A stretch of 43,653 nucleotides of DNA from an uncultured Clostridium sp. (GTDB taxonomy: Bacteria > Bacillota > Clostridia > Lachnospirales > Lachnospiraceae): the NCBI GenBank assembly GCA_900543885.1, contig UQTA01000021.1, positions 1 to 43,653 of the forward strand. The letters run 5' to 3'. The translations under genes and the position numbers were made by a program. A model generated the notes under the pieces. That model saw only the letters and a program-made list of their open reading frames with translations. It did no database searches and had not been told where the DNA came from. Of this stretch, positions 42,101-43,653 are shown piece after piece; the stretch's first letter is position 1, and every line of letters starts with the position of its first letter.

Positions 42101-43083
42101 CCAAGATCGAAAGCGGAAAGATGAAACTGGTTAAAGATGATTTCCGTTTGGATCAGATGATCAGCGAACTGTATCCGCTTCTGGAAGCTAAATTTGAGGA
42201 AAAATCTCAGCATTATCATGAGCAGGTTCAGTTAAAGCACAAATGGTTCCACGGAGACAGTCTGCGTATCAGTCAGGTACTGGTAAATCTTTTAAGCAAT
42301 GCTATGAAATATTCTGGAAATAATACGGATATTTCGCTGATCGTAATAGAAACAGAGCTGAAAGACGGTATGTCTGAACTGTATTTCGCAGTTAAAGACC
42401 ATGGTATTGGTGTCAGCGAAGAAGACAGGCAGAGGATCTTTTACAGTTTTGAACAGGTGGATCGCTCTGTTGTAGGACAGCAGGGAACGGGACTTGGCCT
42501 GGCCATCAGTAACTGTCTGGTGCATATAATGGGCGGAAGCATTTCGCTAGACAGTCAGATCGGACAGGGAAGTGTTTTCAGTTTCCGGATTCAATTAAAA
42601 TCTGTAAAGGAACGGGAGCAGGAGAAAGAAACTTTCAGGGAAGAACAAGATTTTTCCGGCGTACGGGTGCTTGTTGCAGAGGATAATCCGCTGAATATGG
42701 AGATCCTCCAGTATATACTGGAGGATATGGGAATGAAGGTGGATAATGCTTATGATGGAAAAGAGGCAGCAGATAAGTTCCGTATTTCTAAGGCTGGATA
42801 TTATGATCTGATTATCATGGATATCATGATGCCGGTAATGGGCGGTTTGGAAGCAACGCATATGATCCGCACCATGGATCACCCTGACAGCGATAAGGTT
42901 CCTATCATTGCAATCAGTGCCAATGCATTTGATGAAGATATCCGCCGGTCTCTTGCCAGTGGCATGAATGCCCATCTTTCAAAGCCTATTGAGGTAGAAA
43001 AGCTGCGGGAGACACTGGGAAAACTGATAAAAAATCATCTTACAAAATCAGGCACAGAAAGATTCAGAGAGAACATTAAATAA
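39151..43083 (+). CDS. Large hybrid sensor histidine kinase with degenerate GGDEF domain and receiver
   Basis: 1310 residues from ATG 39151 (GGAGG 12 bases upstream; an in-frame TTG at 39139 abuts the site). TM helix at about 9-33; a large extracytoplasmic dCACHE-like sensor (about 35-370); TM helix at about 378-400; HAMP-like linker; PAS-like domain (about 455-560). A GGDEF-like domain (about 575-700) has its motif changed to AGSDEL (656-661), so cyclase activity is unlikely. A linker region (about 720-905) precedes HisKA with H933 (MSHEIRTPMNG), HATPase with NLLSNAMKY, DHGIGV and GTGLGLAIS, and a receiver with D1224 (IMDIMMPVMGG) and SKPIE. Kinase and receiver residues are intact. Probably senses a ligand with the neighbouring lipoprotein. 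No separate output regulator is nearby. Confidence 0.9.
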   Translation: MRVQKRTLMRILLIPLLFVVLFQGLLPFSMLLFSGVKSTMESNAVNLDSYMVENSEVILENAMIEQWSAIRKESAYLNHELTDLLQENGKDVQAFKTDKDLQKEYTARIFPELLESLRRDPTSGVFLVVANDIPVEAAGDYVGFFLRDSDPVTKTDTNSDLLLERGDKQLARENGITLDNSWAPGFRLMGRGARESDDFFYEPYTAGVVHSGADMSSLGYWSMPFILEDHEMDNHKMITYSLPLVCDGVIYGVMGSEISVSYLCNTYFRVQDLNREQTAGYAVAVDRGDGTYESIAGKGTLYDAVQRENGTFTLETTKHENLFQVKGSKIGNQNIYTVMSPMNLYANNVPYKNTHWVLCGFVTEESIFSLGNELYQNILTTIMVCSVLGMGLMFIMIRYVTQPVYRLMDSIRGGIAGLKNFIPSNIQEVDELHEVVEKLTESEIKTENQLNEEKERYRVAVESSNDLFFTYRDQDHTLEIVNSRSHDGLWNISKAQKELFEPNFSREDQGKLVAMMNSQDSTVYAQICRRIKGEPRGRWLEVRGKNITDAKEQDRRIVGYIRDIHETKMRELEQEKKQRLDPVTSFYRLDPGIEQVTRLRENMPSGMLILVDICQFTVISREFGLTFGDVLLEEFSKMFLQVCSCGAEEPPVMIRAGSDELLAWIPGEKESSCRQKLNELKEMFGALIQHSALKLEFRAGLTCAGQENETRELLDQVCTAVSAAECQERDILSWMEAKDCSVQPKEFGKIVSMGYIEQIGLASLVLNILDRCRQADAGLDLIACRLKERYGMENMFITSFHYDFLSSELDYHWKHLTGLRGKKGVVHCKEEEYEKLNQDAQLDAVQPAKEILSVIPMLHKDESSQHGIAVLMSDNGQYSGTIFFMGIDEEILKKEEERKLFWEIGIIIQNRINRDRHDQFAQAKSDFLAHMSHEIRTPMNGIIGMTQIALKNGQSEEVRLDCLKKVESSSKYLLGILNDVLDMSKIESGKMKLVKDDFRLDQMISELYPLLEAKFEEKSQHYHEQVQLKHKWFHGDSLRISQVLVNLLSNAMKYSGNNTDISLIVIETELKDGMSELYFAVKDHGIGVSEEDRQRIFYSFEQVDRSVVGQQGTGLGLAISNCLVHIMGGSISLDSQIGQGSVFSFRIQLKSVKEREQEKETFREEQDFSGVRVLVAEDNPLNMEILQYILEDMGMKVDNAYDGKEAADKFRISKAGYYDLIIMDIMMPVMGGLEATHMIRTMDHPDSDKVPIIAISANAFDEDIRRSLASGMNAHLSKPIEVEKLRETLGKLIKNHLTKSGTERFRENIK

Positions 43084-43653
43084 AAAAGCGGGTAAAGGCA
43101 GTGAATAAAATGCAGCATATCATGCCGCAGGCAGCAGGCAAAAGTGCGCAGATCATAGTCCAGAACCCGCTTTTTGTTTCTTTATACATGGTGATGAGAG
43201 AAGTGGAACAAGGCCAGTGCATCAGGGAAAACAAAAGAACACATATGGCCGTAGTCCAGTTCCAGCCATGGAGCAGGAGAAGTTCCTTTAGTTGTACCAT
43301 GTTTTCAAAATTACTGATGGTTCCCTGGGCTGTGTAGGACATGATAATAACAGGAAGCACGATCTCATTGGCGGGAAGTCCAAGGATAAAGGCAGTTAAG
43401 ATCACGCCGTCCATTCCCATAAGCTGTCCTAAGGGCTCCAGAAAGTGGTTGAATCTGGCCAGCAGGCTGATATTTGCCGGAGCAATATTTGCCATGATCC
43501 AGATAAGCAGTCCGGCTGGTGCAGCGACAGAGGCAGACCTTCCGAGGACGAATAGGGTACAGTCAGTAATGGAGGGAAGGATTACTTTGCCGAACTGGGG
43601 TTTCCTGGAAGGGGGAAAGTCAGATTTAGAGGAAGGGGAAACCACTTTTAACA
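43076..43653 (-). CDS. feoB: Ferrous iron transport protein B, C-terminal part (runs off the window)
   Basis: Membrane-embedded Fe(II) transporter; only the last 192 codons are inside the window, and the frame is open through the edge. The segment SRKPQFGKVILPSI, then TLFVLGRSASVAAPAGLLIW, then MDGVILTAFILGLPANEIVL and LLFSLMHWPCSTSLITMYKE are characteristic of the second Gate domain and C-terminal helices of FeoB. ANEI and HWPCST are strongly conserved family motifs. It ends FTRFFI with a stop that overlaps the convergent kinase gene by 8 bases. The GTPase domain would lie beyond position 43653. Confidence 0.93.
   Translation of the reverse strand, partial: LKVVSPSSKSDFPPSRKPQFGKVILPSITDCTLFVLGRSASVAAPAGLLIWIMANIAPANISLLARFNHFLEPLGQLMGMDGVILTAFILGLPANEIVLPVIIMSYTAQGTISNFENMVQLKELLLLHGWNWTTAICVLLFSLMHWPCSTSLITMYKETKSGFWTMICALLPAACGMICCILFTAFTRFFI
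43083..43176 (+). terminator. Long-range hairpin inside the feoB 3' end, possible kinase terminator
   Basis: AAAAAGCGGGT (43083-43093) and ACCCGCTTTTT (43166-43176) are perfect 11-bp inverted copies 72 bases apart, the second followed by GTTTCTTT. The left arm begins at the kinase stop. The loop is long for a terminator, so confidence is limited. Confidence 0.4.

Noticed and set aside
42595..42975. 126-codon minus-strand ORF opposite the kinase receiver domain
   Set aside because: Antisense shadow of a well-conserved receiver domain; His/Ile-rich with no motif.

Overview
The window looks like chromosomal DNA of an anaerobic Lachnospiraceae-type Clostridia (Bacillota). This is inferred from strong AGGAGG-type ribosome sites, frequent GTG/TTG starts, a moderate GC content, a HrcA/CIRCE-controlled groESL, a bacterial GlnRS, a FeoB and many Clostridia-style multidomain signalling proteins. 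I see no phage, no CRISPR array and no intact transposase gene.

Layout. (1) 134-1887: rlmB-type rRNA methylase and a secreted transglutaminase-like protein. (2) 1951-6138: a compact type IV pilus / type II secretion-like cluster: a PilC/GspF platform protein, four small single-span proteins (pseudopilin-like or DUF4860-like) and a PilT-class ATPase. No assembly ATPase PilB or prepilin peptidase is present in the window. (3) 6203-8463: lactate dehydrogenase, an FMN-dependent oxidoreductase, a repeat-derived terminator, a remnant of an Rpn-type nuclease/transposase gene, and tRNA-Thr(GGU) on the minus strand. (4) 8553-20092: signalling. This holds a GGDEF + histidine kinase + receiver hybrid (minus strand), glnS, a 170-bp foldback repeat, a MocR-type regulator whose PLP lysine is replaced by Arg, a MORN-like membrane-anchored protein, a GGDEF-REC-HD-GYP protein, and a hybrid kinase whose kinase core has degenerated while its receiver is intact. 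(5) 20136-23102: an acidic membrane-anchored protein and groES-groEL behind a CIRCE/promoter. (6) 23305-34310: two overlapping LysR regulators, then an eight-gene catabolic operon: MmgE/PrpD, LeuC-like, LeuD-like, a second MmgE/PrpD, MalY/PatB-like PLP enzyme, TctC, TctB, TctA. It ends at a clear terminator. (7) 34387-37489: an IlvD/Edd dehydratase, an in-frame C-terminal remnant of a GldA-like dehydrogenase, and a GntR/FCD regulator. (8) 37500-43653: a solute-binding lipoprotein with no permease beside it, next to a 1310-residue hybrid sensor kinase, and convergent to these the 3' part of feoB.

How the parts fit. The most coherent unusual unit is the LysR-LysR / MmgE-LeuCD-MmgE-PatB-TctCBA block. 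It looks like an uptake and degradation route for a di- or tricarboxylate: a tripartite tricarboxylate transporter, a two-subunit [4Fe-4S] hydro-lyase and two different MmgE/PrpD-fold enzymes. The substrate cannot be named from sequence. A second theme is signalling: three hybrid kinases or kinase relics and several GGDEF/HD-GYP domains lie within about 35 kb of a PilT-containing pilus-like cluster. The solute-binding lipoprotein/kinase pair at the right end looks like a ligand-sensing module rather than an uptake system.
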